Below, in pieces: positions 54,211-64,000 of a DNA stretch of 64,000 nucleotides. The translations under genes and the position numbers were made by a program. Under the pieces are notes generated by a model. It was not told the DNA's origin, ran no database searches, and saw only the letters and a program-made list of their open reading frames with translations. Source of the DNA: Sabethes cyaneus (Eukaryota > Arthropoda > Insecta > Diptera > Culicidae). Numbering within the stretch: the first letter of the stretch is position 1; each line of letters opens with the position of its first letter. The stretch lies in the NCBI RefSeq assembly GCF_943734655.1, contig NC_071355.1:196911939-196975938 (forward strand), written 5' to 3'.

Positions 54211-57200
54211 CAGTAAACAGAAACAGAAGGTTTGTGTAATTATTTGTAAGCGTCATTTAATTCATTATATCTACACCTTATTTAGTTTCATAATATTAGC
54301 GTGATTTATAGAAGCAAATAGGTAACCACAAAATATAATTTATGTAGAACGAATATATGTAGAAAATTTTAAATTAAGGAAACGACATGAAATCAAAGAA
54401 ATAGTTCAAAAGTAGTGCCATAAACATGATTGAGGATGGAAAAAGTGATCGTTTGCCCAGCGCTAGTCTTTTTGGTGGCATGAGCGGTCCGATATTCGCA
54501 AAATTTGTTTGAAATTTGTATAAATTTATTTGGAAAAATCAACTTATTAGCATTTTTAACCCTAGACGCCACTATATATGCTTAACCATTGATAACTCGC
54601 CCCCACTTAGATTCAAAATTGAGCCTTGCTACCACAGATTTGCGTTTTTATGACAGATCATGTCTTTGTTTCATTGCCTCAGTCCACGTTGAATATTCTA
54701 AGGTGAACTGTTTTGGTTGTTTATAGTCGTGGTATGTATAGCTAGTTGGCCTTAGAGAGAATCATGCTGCCAAGTCTCGATCCTAACCATCCATCTTGGA
54801 TTCAGCAACCGAACCACATGTTTTTCAATCCAGGCAGCAGTTCAGGGCCACACGCTGTCAGGAGCCGCTCTCAACACTAGGTTGCTTGTTTCGCTTTGCA
54901 GCGGAATAATTCGGTCGGCGATGGTATTGATGGTTTATTGGTGTTATTCCAAGTTGCTTTGCAAATAGATAGGTTCTGCAGAACGTACTTTGTCGTAACT
55001 TTTAAAAACATATACAAAAGTAAGTAAGTTCTACCATAAGTTACAGCTAGAAAAATCACCTAAATCATTGTACAATTCCAGAATCTTTAGAAAAAGGTGG
55101 AATAAATCGCCAAAACGTCGGATAAGTAAAAGCAAAACAATCGTTTGCTACATCCACTTGACTGAAAAGCCGAAAAAGCGTCAAAGAATAACAATTTACT
55201 GTCGATAAACTCTCCCTCTACTTATACAGAAGTAGTGTCAAAATGTTGCCCATGGTTACCCCTTTGGTTTGTTTATAATCATTAACCCGGAATGTAAAGT
55301 TGTTCTCCTGTATACATAATCGCATCAACTTCAAATATCCTCCTACTCTTTTCTTCCATACATTGCTTTCGTGATGTTTCAGTAACCATCAAATCTTTCA
55401 CAGGATCACCGGCAGCAACGCTCGGTATTTCCATCGATGACATTGAACGAATTCATATGGGCTGGTTATACCAGCGTTTTAATATGAATCAGTTACAGTA
55501 TTATTTTTTCATTATCCTATCCTATTTATTCCTATTCTCACTGTTCGTTGTATCCAATCTGCCTGTTTGAAGGATATTTTCCCTTCTAACAACATCAGGA
55601 AACCATTCCAAACTGCTGTGAAATACGAAAGGATCGTATGAACCGTAGTTAGTATGGTACGGAGTTAATTGCACTAGTGACCCTCTATAGTGAAGTATAA
55701 AACATAGTTTAAGACCACACGGCGCTTAAACTTCATACTTCATTCAGTAGTTTTGCATTTGAAAATGATCGTTGCAATTATTGACCTACTGCTAGAGGAC
55801 CTACGGTGAAATACATGAAATAAAACTGATGAATGTCAACATTTTCACTCGTTCGCCTGGTACCTATGAACGAAATAATTACCTCTGAGTGGGATGTAAA
55901 TAAAATGAAGCGTACTTTATACCGTACGACATACGGCGTATGACTGCCCATTCCATTTGGCATTTCCACAGGCATACAATTAAATGGTTTCCACCATCGC
56001 TATATTTCCCAATAGTCCTTGACATGAACCGGTCGTTTCGTTATAAGTAAACATGATGAGCAACTTACGCTTTCGAAAATGCCGCATTCCCAGGACAAGA
56101 TCTATACTGTCCGCGTATGACCATAATTATGGAAGAACGGTTGATTAATCGTCTGTTTTTATTGCTTTAATTGCCCTCACCCTCTGAGGCTTTATTAGCT
56201 GCAGGAAGCTGCGTTGATAGATTTTCCCAGTTTTGTAATTTACGGTCAAGAAGTTTTGCAAAAATTCACATAGCTTTTAACACCTCTGGCTATTCTATAA
56301 TTGTCTTTCGATTCTCGCTCGAAACTTATCCAGTGTCGTTAATCTTAAATCGTACAGAAAAGTCGGAGTTGCATCATGATTACAATCTGCTTCACACTCT
56401 GCAATATTTTTTTCTTCTTTCAATGGCGAACGATTTCCGTCCACTCTGAACAGGTTGGATGGAATACCGAACTAGCTGGTAAGGGTCGGTGCGGATAACA
56501 AATGTTAACATGTGATCTAGTCTTGCGACAAACTAAATAAGCTAATTAATTTATCAACTATGTACGTAAGTGGTTTATAAAAAAACAGGCTTTCGTGTCA
56601 CGACTCTTGACTTGCGTCGTTACTGGGACCTTGAACTAGGTTTGTATTGCATTGAAAGTAACCTGCAGACGGATTGAGAAAAGCCATTAAATAAGGAAAG
56701 TTATTTACTGGACTGCCCCAAGAGAGAATAAATATTCGCGAACATTTTTGGTCTTGCCTTGTACAGCTGTTCTGGACTCTTACGTTGGGGAATTCCAACT
56801 ACAGTCGCCAATCTTCGAACAGATGGGGCCATTCCTCGTAAGTCATGCACTATGCAGGGAATCAATCGTGACAAGCAGTAGGGTCCCTTACGAGCTTGGG
56901 GTCCACTAGGTCAGATGGCAGTGCTGATAATACTGCGGGGAAACCTGTTAATCTAGATTTACAAAACAGATAAATCGTTTCTATCTAGGAGTTCCACCAA
57001 GCGGTTACTGCCAGCCAAGCGGTCGAAAGCAAAATGTACGTTTAGATACAGTTTGCCTTACGGCAAAGCAATGATAATCTTTTCCTAAACCATCTAAATC
57101 CCATCAGATACACCCAAAGATACGGTGATTTGCTGGTGGCAGCATCATAGTGATAAAAGAAAAAGTTTCGGTTTATTTCTTCACAGCAACAATGGACATG

Positions 57201-57936
57201 ACGAAATCCCTTCCTCTCTGGCTGTACAACACCATAGTTTTCCATCGACAAAGACTTCGATGACGCTGGTCGATTGATGGATTATGAGAGGTTAATTTGT
57301 TGGATTAAGCTAGACGGTGAACAAAAAACTGGTTCCACATTCAAATGAATTGTTTTTTTCCCGACCGATCGTTCATCTTTCTGGTCGCCGCAAAAATCGT
57401 GTGGGAACCCCGAAGGCCCCGGGATAAGTGTGACATTGAAACGTCAAACTAGTATGTCACTGCCACTTTCAGATTGGTGTGTGCCTGTTTGTGTGTATGT
57501 GATCAGTTTTATTCGGTCGAGACTTTTTTACTTTATAGTTCTCTCTGCTAAAGGGGTCTCATTTATCACGTCAGTTACGTTCTGTAACGTCAATCAAACG
57601 AATTCGAACAGCTTGACAATACCGAACCGAGCGGTTTAGAGGTTTATCCTTGCTTATTGTGTGATTATATAGAAATGTATTCAAATGCACTCTAGCGCAA
57701 ATTTAAACTTTTGTGCTTTAATTGTGTTAAGGATTTGCGGGAGAACCTGGAAGTGCTTTATTAGTTTACGTTCAGTTTTTGTGCTTTTGTGTTTTGTATC
57801 TTTCCTAGCAATTGTTGCATAGTTGGCGCTTACAGAAACCTTAAGAGATAATTACGGCTAGTTCATCTACTAATAGTTTATCAATTTAAAGATCCGTATC
57901 TAATTTTTGTTTACTATAATTGACTGAAACTAAATA
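54211..57936. other. Unassigned unique DNA
   Basis: No gene, repeat family or domain that I can support. Frames of 60-90 codons (for example 56,171-56,449 plus) have no motif. Confidence 0.4.
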
Positions 57937-58553
57937 CAGTGGACTCTCGGAAAAGTTAATCGATTGGGGAATGGGTCGATTAACTTTTCCGAAATATCAA
58001 CTTTTTTGAGTAGTCCTAAGAGTCATTGAAAATGTCAAATACAAAAGCGAAAAATATATTCTCGGATACAGGATACACATTTTTAAGTATCTGGAAGTTG
58101 TAACGTTAAGAAATCTGTAGCAAGATCTTTATAAAATAATACTTAGTTCCTTTCAGTAAATTTAAAATAGTCGGTAATACTAGTTTACTTTTGATTTTTC
58201 GTAGTCTACGGTAGCATTTTGATAATGTTCGCGCTCATTTTTTGTTTCCTACTGTTCCTTCTTTTGCATTTAAAATTCAATCTGAGTTTGCGCTTTTCCA
58301 GTAGGTATATTATCAAAACTCCTGAGGTAACTATGTGCCTGTATGGAACTGTTGATACAACTGTCCGGTTCAAGAGTTTAATTTAATCCCAGTGAGACCC
58401 AGTGTATGAAGCTGTGAAAAGGCGTCAAGAAACCGAAAAATGAGAAATAAAGATAGAAGGAAAACACACGTGTGTGAATGAACGCTTTGAACAACCAAAA
58501 AATTCAATCTCTCGGAAAAGTTAAGCCAAAAATTAACTTTTTAGAGTGTTCCA
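57937..58553. mobile_element. Possible pogo-like MITE, degenerate
   Basis: Left end TA then CAGTGGACTCTCGGAAAAGT, and a right end ttaactttttagagtgttcca that is an imperfect inverse. The left end also folds on itself (57,943-57,998, ctcggaaaagttaatcgat against its inverse). An internal direct copy tctcggaaaagttaa lies at 58,509-58,524. CAGTG(G)-type ends with TA duplication suggest the pogo/Tigger group, but the right end is weak. AT-rich and noncoding. Confidence 0.5.
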
Positions 58554-59078
58554 TGGGAGCTAAAAGCAGATAGCGAAAAACAGAAAAAATAAAAAAGTGA
58601 AAAATAGAAATCGACGAGTGAAAAGTGAAAAGCAAAAAGTTTCAGCGCCACTCTTCCTGAATTTGCCTACCTCTATTTTAATACGCCATATAAACTAAAG
58701 GGATATGTTATTGTCGGCCACTACCTGCCGCCCATCTCGCTTTGCCCATCATCATCATACCAGCATTCCATAGGCAGGATGTTTGCCTGTTTTCACAGCG
58801 TCTGGATGAAGCATCAAAATAGGCGAACCGATGCTCACAACCATGGAATTACCAACGATGCTTACCGACATCAGTTTATTACCTAGACCTCAGTTTCTTG
58901 TTTGTAAATTTAGTTTGAATAAGAGAGTCGTTATCTAGAGCTGGAACGTGCGTGTTTGATTTTCTATAGCTTTAAGTTCGCGGATTCACGTCTTCCAGGT
59001 GGATCCGCGGCAGTCCCACACTCAGGGGCTGCGAAGTGAAGAATGAAAAGTGAAAGGTAAAAAGTGAAAAATGAAGTA

Positions 59079-59100
59079 CAGGTATACCTCAATATAAGAC
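59079..59100 (+). mobile_element. Solo pogo/Tigger-like inverted-repeat end
   Basis: TA followed by CAGGTATACCTCAATATAAG closely resembles the terminus of many pogo/Tigger elements (CAGGTATACCTCGATATAAC type). gttgtcttatat at 59,120-59,131 mirrors its inner part. No second end identified; the extent to the right is unknown. Confidence 0.5.
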
Positions 59101-59510
59101 AATTTATTACTACAAAAAGTTGTCTTATATCGAAACATGATTTTTTTTAAACAATATTGCCATTAGCAGTAGCCAATTTTGCTCTGCGTTGTGTGTTTAT
59201 CTTTTTTAAACTATTTATTATTGTTTAAGGTATTGGTTTTGTACAACTTTTAGGATTATTTTGAAATAAGGGTCATCTCCATGGCGCCGCTTTTGGAATG
59301 GAAAATTAGCTCTGGTGTCGTCAAACTATGCTATGTTACTGAGTTATGGGTAAATGTTATTTTACAACGGTTTTGTTGTAATATTTCGTTATACGACAAA
59401 TACGATATCAACAGGAGGATATTACTTGTTGAAAAATTGTAGCAGCGTTTTACATCACTCAGATATCTCTCTTGAAATTGCGGTGAGAAGAATTTACAAA
59501 ATATGTTTCG

Positions 59511-59521
59511 TTTGTCCGTAA
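59511..59521. repeat. SINE target-site duplication (left)
   Basis: tttgtccgtaa, repeated exactly at 59,730-59,740. Confidence 0.88.
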
Positions 59522-59729
59522 CCACCGCCCAGCTAGCTTCGAGGTACGATGCTGGTCTAACAAAGCCAGTCGTCGTATGTTCGAATCTCGGCTAGGCGGT
59601 GCTTGCTAGTTAGAGTCAGTAGGATTGTTGCACTGGCCCCGTAATTTTCCTGTACTCTAACAGCCGGCTGCGAAGTCTGTCGATAAAGAAGGGTAATGTC
59701 TAAAGACGGTATAAACCCATGGCTTTGCT
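59522..59729 (+). mobile_element. tRNA-derived SINE, complete
   Basis: Begins ccaccgcccagctagcttcg; A-box-like agcttcgaggtacgatgctgg, B-box gtatgttcgaatctcgg, then a body with gtcagtaggattgttgcact and cagccggctgcgaagtctgt, ending ggctttgct. Flanking 11-bp duplications define a 208-bp length. Same family as 30,284-30,478 (minus) and the fragment at 2,310-2,392 (minus), and similar from memory to abundant mosquito SINEs. Confidence 0.9.
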
Positions 59730-59740
59730 TTTGTCCGTAA
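59730..59740. repeat. SINE target-site duplication (right)
   Basis: Exact copy of 59,511-59,521. Confidence 0.88.
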
Positions 59741-61420
59741 TTTGATCAAAGTCAAGTGCCTAGCGGGGCAAAAATGCAATTAACAGACTGGCGAGATGGA
59801 CCAACCATGGTCTTAGCCAACAAAACAAAAACATCAGAGGGCTTGTGTACAAGACACGACCGCATATATATGTGACGCAGGACTACGTAAGTCTCTTTGT
59901 AATGATAGTAGCATGTATTCATGCTTGTAACCATTCGATTCTTCATGTATATATGCTATATGCAACATATATACATGCTACATGCGTTGTATGTAACATT
60001 TATCAAAGTAGTAACATTGCATATGTTCAATTTTCAAAAGATTGTGCATATGAAAACAATTTAACAAAATCAAGAACACAAACTATTGCTTTTGTGCTAT
60101 CTTACTGAAATTAAAGATTGTTTTTATTATCCATGGTTTCTCACGTTGAAGGGATTTTACCAATTCAATCCTATTTTATCAACAGCACATCTTTTCACTA
60201 CACTTCTAATGAAACGGCAAGCATGCGTATTATAATCGAACACTACATCTGTAGCACATTTTTCCAACACAGATATCAAATTCGCCTAGGTTTAATCGTC
60301 TCGCAGTAAAGAATTTGCGATCTGTTGGGGCAACGAACTTGTGTCATATTTTCTGGCACACTTCCCTAACACAGACATCAAAATGGTCCAGGTTAAACCG
60401 CGGTGTTAAGATGTAAGCCATGAATTCATCCCTGTGAAGATTGCACGTAACCGCACAATAATTGCACACTAGTAGTAAAAAGCTCACCGCAACTTAAGAA
60501 CATAGCCACCTGTCGGTTACTAGAAGAGTTACTGTCGCTCGCGCCGATACATACTCACTATTGGCGTCACTCAAATTGGTCATCTCGCTTTGCCCAATGG
60601 CTGAGTGGTTTAAATCACTGGTGTGCGCTCGAGATTGTTCTTCAAACAATCGCGAATGATGTACAAGAAATAAATCGTACAGGTTGATAGAATTAATCTT
60701 TGTCGCGAAATATAATAGCATTTCGATTGCTATTATGCCGAAAATGCTATAAATAAGGGATCCGACCAACTCCATTGCTAATTGAGTGGAGATCTTCAAA
60801 CTTAACTTTTCTTCCATATCCAAGTTCGCGATTTTCAAAGGTGCATTTCAAGGTGGTTGACAAAGTCAAGGACTTTGCTAGCAAAATCCACCCGTGCTTA
60901 AGGTGAGAAGAAGCTAGAGTAGCGAGATTAGGCCTTATAACTAACTTTTAAAGTTTTAGACCGACTGCTAGGATAGGAGTTACCAAAAAAAGTGACTCGT
61001 GCCCGTAAAACTTACAACTAGCAGGTAAGCTGCGTGCTACGGGAACTAAAATAACTTATCAGGCATACGCATAACGAATGTACACGTTGAACAGGATTCC
61101 CCATTCAACGTGGGGTGTTTATTCCGGCTAGGGCAGAAGACCAATCTGCTAAGCGACCCCATCGAACACGCTGTCATCAGTCATAGGATTGACTGCTCCA
61201 CTCAGCGCACTCAGAACGTGCTACGGACCGGCGCCTGCCACTCACCCTAAGGTGGCAAACGCTATACGCTCTTCATTTACATCTGGATCAGCTTGACTGC
61301 CTGGATCAGCTGATTGATCGCTGCTGCCTGTGTTATCAGGACCGTTCGGCCTGTGCTGTCGAACTGTGTGGAAGAACCAAAACAAAAAACCGCAAGTGCT
61401 AGCAAATAAGACTGTTTGCC
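59741..61420. other. Unassigned DNA left of the gypsy element
   Basis: Contains the ~100-bp tandem pair at 60,264-60,415. The minus-strand frame at 60,494-60,838 has no motif. Part of the region right of about 60,850 may already be the 5' LTR of the gypsy element. Confidence 0.35.
60264..60415. repeat. Dispersed ~100-bp tandem pair, copy 3
   Basis: aacacagatatcaaattcgc at 60,266 and aacacagacatcaaaatggt at 60,368, spacing about 102 bp, with tgcgatctgttggggcaacg and cttgtgtcatattttctggc between. Clearest of the three locations. Confidence 0.75.
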
Positions 61421-61826
61421 ATTGTTAGCCTTAAGTTGAGTAGCTTTACCCTGTCCCGGGACCAGTAGGCTGATGCGTTCAATAAACAGCCTGTTAGTTT
61501 GAAAACCACCTGAAAGATATCGAACTTTTGTTTGTTTTTCGAATTAATGAATGGTAAGATCTTTTCTCATTTAGATTCGCGTATCGTCTCGATTCGTTTA
61601 GTTCATTTGTTTTGGAGATTTTGTAGATATTAATCGATCAGTCTGTACGAATAATTATTGGTTTAACCCCTGTTAGGAAAAGTCAGATGAACGGTGTGAT
61701 TTAGCCACTTTTAACCCGCCCGTTTTACAGAGTCTCATAGCCGGACTTTCAAAAGCGTCAGCAGCCTCCTAAACCGGAGTGGCGCTTAAGCTGCTGTGCG
61801 TTGTGTGCAACACGAACGTTACATTT
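61421..61826 (+). repeat. Putative 5' LTR of second gypsy element (left end undefined)
   Basis: An LTR must end just before the primer site at 61,827. The sequence there is cgaacgttaca, then ttt, so a CA-ending LTR at 61,823 is likely. The left boundary cannot be set without the 3' LTR, which is outside the window; the start given is one candidate TGT. Confidence 0.35.
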
Positions 61827-61844
61827 TGGCGCCCAACGTGGGGC
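61827..61844 (+). other. tRNA-Lys primer-binding site
   Basis: TGGCGCCCAACGTGGGGC is an exact 18-nt complement of the 3' end of the insect tRNA-Lys (known from gypsy-type elements). It fixes element orientation and places the LTR end just upstream. Confidence 0.93.
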
Positions 61845-62165
61845 CACGACTGAAAGTGTCTCAAGAGATAGATTCGATTGATCATAGCAAAGTAATAAGT
61901 TAGAAAATTTAGTTCGTTTTTTTCGCTACGTTACATATCTGATTCTGAGCTTTAGTAGTACTGTTAGATTTAGAGAATAAGCAATTTCTATATTTGGTGA
62001 TAGGTGAAAAAAATTTTTTTTATTTATATTTAAATTCATATTTGCATTTTTTGCGATTATTGATTGTTTTTCTTTTTTGGGTATTTGGTAAAGATTTATT
62101 TCGTTTATATACTTATATATTTAAAGTTAAGCAAAAGCAGTTTTTATTTTGGACATTAGTGCCAA

Positions 62166-64000
62166 ATGGATTTGTATCGTATAAACGCGAGTGACCTCGC
62201 CGAAGAGGAAATTAATTACGAGTTAGTTATTCGAGGATATCCTATAGAGGGCACACTCGAAGCTCGTCGTAGAACTCTTCGCAACCTGCTGCGGAGTTCC
62301 GATGAAAAGATTCAAGTTGTGTGGTCCCCTCAGAACCTGGCTGACGATTTCAGTCATATTCCGATACAATTGCATTTAATTGAGCGAATGCTTGTCAACG
62401 GTCACAACCCGTATTGTTTTTCAAGATTAGTGCATTACTATCTCCGAGTGTCTCGTTATTATCCTGAAGAGCCTGTTTGGCAAGAAAAGAAGAAAGTGCT
62501 ATTAGATGTTGTAAACCGAATGGTGAAACGGTATTATCAGGTGGAGTTTCCTGAACCTGCAATTCGTCCGGAGTCGATCACATTCATTTTCAGGCAATTC
62601 GTCCGGAGTCGACAGCAAATTGATATTCCTTTCGCATCGTCGACGTTGAATGCTCCCGGCCTAAATACGACGGGAAGAGAAGATCTCCTTACGCAGGAGG
62701 AAACCGTAGGAGGTGCAAGTGTAAACATGGAAGGTGTAGGTAGAGGTTTAATGAGTCCCCCGCTAATTTCTTTGTCTTCAGCGTTGAGCACCGGTATTGG
62801 AAAAAAATGGGAAAGTGTAATTGGACCAATTCCACGGCCAGCATCTCTAGGTGCAGTTCGTCGACCTACAGGTCCACCGCAACCGGGTGCACTTAGCCAG
62901 CCGCCGTCTGCTACAACATCGTTATTACTCCCGAACCAATATCCTCAACCAATTGCAAAAGCGACAGGTCCTGTACCGGAGGTTACACAGTTACCACTAT
63001 TTCCTAATGAGATTGGACAAAATTTACCGCAGTCGAGGGGCGTCGACATTATGAATGTTCCGCCTAGACCGGAAATTTTCAGCATGCAAAACGAAGAGAG
63101 ACGGCCGGTTGAAATTAAAAATTCGCCAGTCCGTAACGAAACAAATGTGAACATGTTCAAAACGAGCATGTTGCCACCGAAGCCAGTGATTGCCTCTCAA
63201 GCACATGATCGTCCAGCGAGTCCGAGTAACCCGAGGGAGGAACCGATTGTGCCTGCAAATTTCGGTCAACAGGATGAATACGTGCATGTATCAGAAATCG
63301 AATCGTACATTCGTTCCTATATGAATAAACTCTTCAATAAAGGACTGCAACGTCCTGCGATAGATGAGAGAGCGATAAATCATCTAGCGGATAAAATTGC
63401 CAATGTACATTTAAATGATGAAGAAGTATACGAAGAAATTCCACGACAGTCAACAATGTTACAGCCCCAGCATATGGAGGTCGAGCAACCACTGCAGTTG
63501 TCCGGTCGAGTGTCTGATCGTCGTAGTCCAGTTGTAGCTGGTAATGAACGAAATAACGCCAGAAATACGTGCTTTGGAATTTCGCCACCACGAACTGGTC
63601 GAGAAAACATTCATTTTCAGGAAGGCCCAATGGTTAATACTGCTCGTAACCGAGGCTCAGGTTTGGAGCGATCCCCGTACCAAGGCTATCCACGGCGATT
63701 GCCTCACCAACAGTGTGCGATTATAGAAAAATGGCCAAAATTCTCGGGCGATACGAATGCGATTCCAGTTACTGATTTTCTTCGTCAGTTAGATATTTTG
63801 TGTCGCTCATATGCGATCAGCCATCAGGAGCTGCGAATGCATGCGCACTTGCTATTTAAAGATAGTGCGTATGTATGGTATACAACCTATGAGGAGAAAT
63901 TCGACAGTTGGGAAACTCTCGAACACTTCCTAAAGATGCGATATGACAACCCAAATAGAGATCGAATCATTCGTGAAGAAATGAAGTATAGAAAGCAGCG
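62166..64000 (+). CDS. gag: Ty3/gypsy Gag polyprotein, open to the window edge
   Basis: 611 codons from ATG at 62,166 (gccaaATGG context) with no stop before the window ends; 321 nt downstream of the tRNA-Lys primer site. The N-terminus carries EINYELVIRGYPIEGTLEAR (residues 15-34), a block I associate with Gag proteins of insect Ty3 elements. Residues about 120-515 are long, proline-rich and low in order. The capsid-like Retrotrans_gag domain starts near residue 519: IEKWPKFSGD, FLRQLDILCRSYAISHQELR, DSAYVWY and LEHFLKMRYD, which forms the particle shell. The zinc knuckle, protease and pol would lie beyond the edge. A 19-bp direct repeat 35 bp apart (62,559 and 62,594) is used in two frames. 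It appears intact in this window. Confidence 0.9.
   Translation, partial: MDLYRINASDLAEEEINYELVIRGYPIEGTLEARRRTLRNLLRSSDEKIQVVWSPQNLADDFSHIPIQLHLIERMLVNGHNPYCFSRLVHYYLRVSRYYPEEPVWQEKKKVLLDVVNRMVKRYYQVEFPEPAIRPESITFIFRQFVRSRQQIDIPFASSTLNAPGLNTTGREDLLTQEETVGGASVNMEGVGRGLMSPPLISLSSALSTGIGKKWESVIGPIPRPASLGAVRRPTGPPQPGALSQPPSATTSLLLPNQYPQPIAKATGPVPEVTQLPLFPNEIGQNLPQSRGVDIMNVPPRPEIFSMQNEERRPVEIKNSPVRNETNVNMFKTSMLPPKPVIASQAHDRPASPSNPREEPIVPANFGQQDEYVHVSEIESYIRSYMNKLFNKGLQRPAIDERAINHLADKIANVHLNDEEVYEEIPRQSTMLQPQHMEVEQPLQLSGRVSDRRSPVVAGNERNNARNTCFGISPPRTGRENIHFQEGPMVNTARNRGSGLERSPYQGYPRRLPHQQCAIIEKWPKFSGDTNAIPVTDFLRQLDILCRSYAISHQELRMHAHLLFKDSAYVWYTTYEEKFDSWETLEHFLKMRYDNPNRDRIIREEMKYRKQ

Noticed and set aside
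59530..59600. A functional tRNA gene
   Set aside because: The A- and B-box-like sequences belong to a SINE head with a tRNA-unrelated body and target duplications; I could not form a convincing cloverleaf with an acceptor stem.
60494..60838. 114-codon minus-strand frame with a hydrophobic segment
   Set aside because: Near the gypsy element but with no recognisable motif; the hydrophobic stretch could be chance in AT-rich DNA.
61481..61486. AATAAA as the LTR polyadenylation signal of the second gypsy element
   Set aside because: It lies about 340 bp before the LTR end, too far for a typical U5; without the 3' LTR it cannot be judged.
1..64000. Endogenous viral elements of non-retroviral RNA viruses, which occur in mosquito genomes
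   Set aside because: I looked for polymerase or capsid-type motifs outside the retroelements and saw none that I could support.

Overview
This is eukaryotic, almost certainly insect, DNA: no operons, long AT-rich noncoding stretches, and a very dense load of retrotransposon and DNA-transposon remains. The families point to a dipteran, most likely a mosquito: an R1-clade LINE, RTE-like LINEs with TAAGTAAA-type tails, tRNA-derived SINEs, hAT, Tc1 and pogo-like elements, and Ty3/gypsy elements, one of them with a tRNA-Lys primer site. The host assignment is inference from family composition and memory of similar repeats. I could not recognise a host protein-coding gene, an rRNA gene or a functional tRNA gene anywhere in the window.

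Layout. 1-6.5 kb: a tandem repeat with a GACA microsatellite, a broken LINE (minus), a GC-rich unique patch, another LINE scrap and a terminal-inverted-repeat MITE. 6.9-13 kb: LINE scraps, a hAT MITE with an 8-bp target duplication, a 13-bp minisatellite, a 0.94-kb TA-flanked inverted-repeat element and a hairpin repeat. 13-15.6 kb: a LINE endonuclease remnant and a young 5'-truncated R1 copy (minus). 15.6-19.6 kb: no recognisable TE. 19.6-21.5 kb: an 11-bp satellite. 21.6-22.8 kb: a complete-ended but internally deleted Tc1/mariner element carrying a hairpin element. 23.7-28.7 kb: one long, broken RTE-like LINE on the minus strand, interrupted by two related MITEs and an R1 3' tail. 30.3 kb: a SINE with a perfect 14-bp duplication. 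32.4-35.8 kb: three RTE-like fragments in opposing orientations. 36.2-43.35 kb: a nested stack in which a Ty3/gypsy pol remnant is split by a hairpin element and by a deleted LTR element, whose 3' LTR is split by a hAT, which holds RTE and R1 pieces. 46.4-47.4 kb: two LINE fragments. 47.5-52.7 kb: a nearly intact R1-clade LINE with both ORFs open and a poly(A) tail. 52.7-61 kb: mostly unique DNA with small MITEs and a SINE. 61.8-64 kb: the start of a second gypsy element with a long open gag that runs off the window.

How the parts relate. Only two units look close to functional: the R1-clade element (ORF1 nucleic-acid chaperone plus ORF2 endonuclease/reverse transcriptase) and the gypsy gag at the right edge. 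R1 machinery is also the obvious source of the young truncated copy at 14.0-15.6 kb and the short 3' tail at 27.4 kb. Everything else is broken or non-autonomous. Because several insertions keep their target-site duplications, the order of events can be read directly, best at 36-43 kb. The locus looks like a transposon graveyard in gene-poor euchromatin or pericentric DNA; a piRNA-source role is possible but not shown by sequence.
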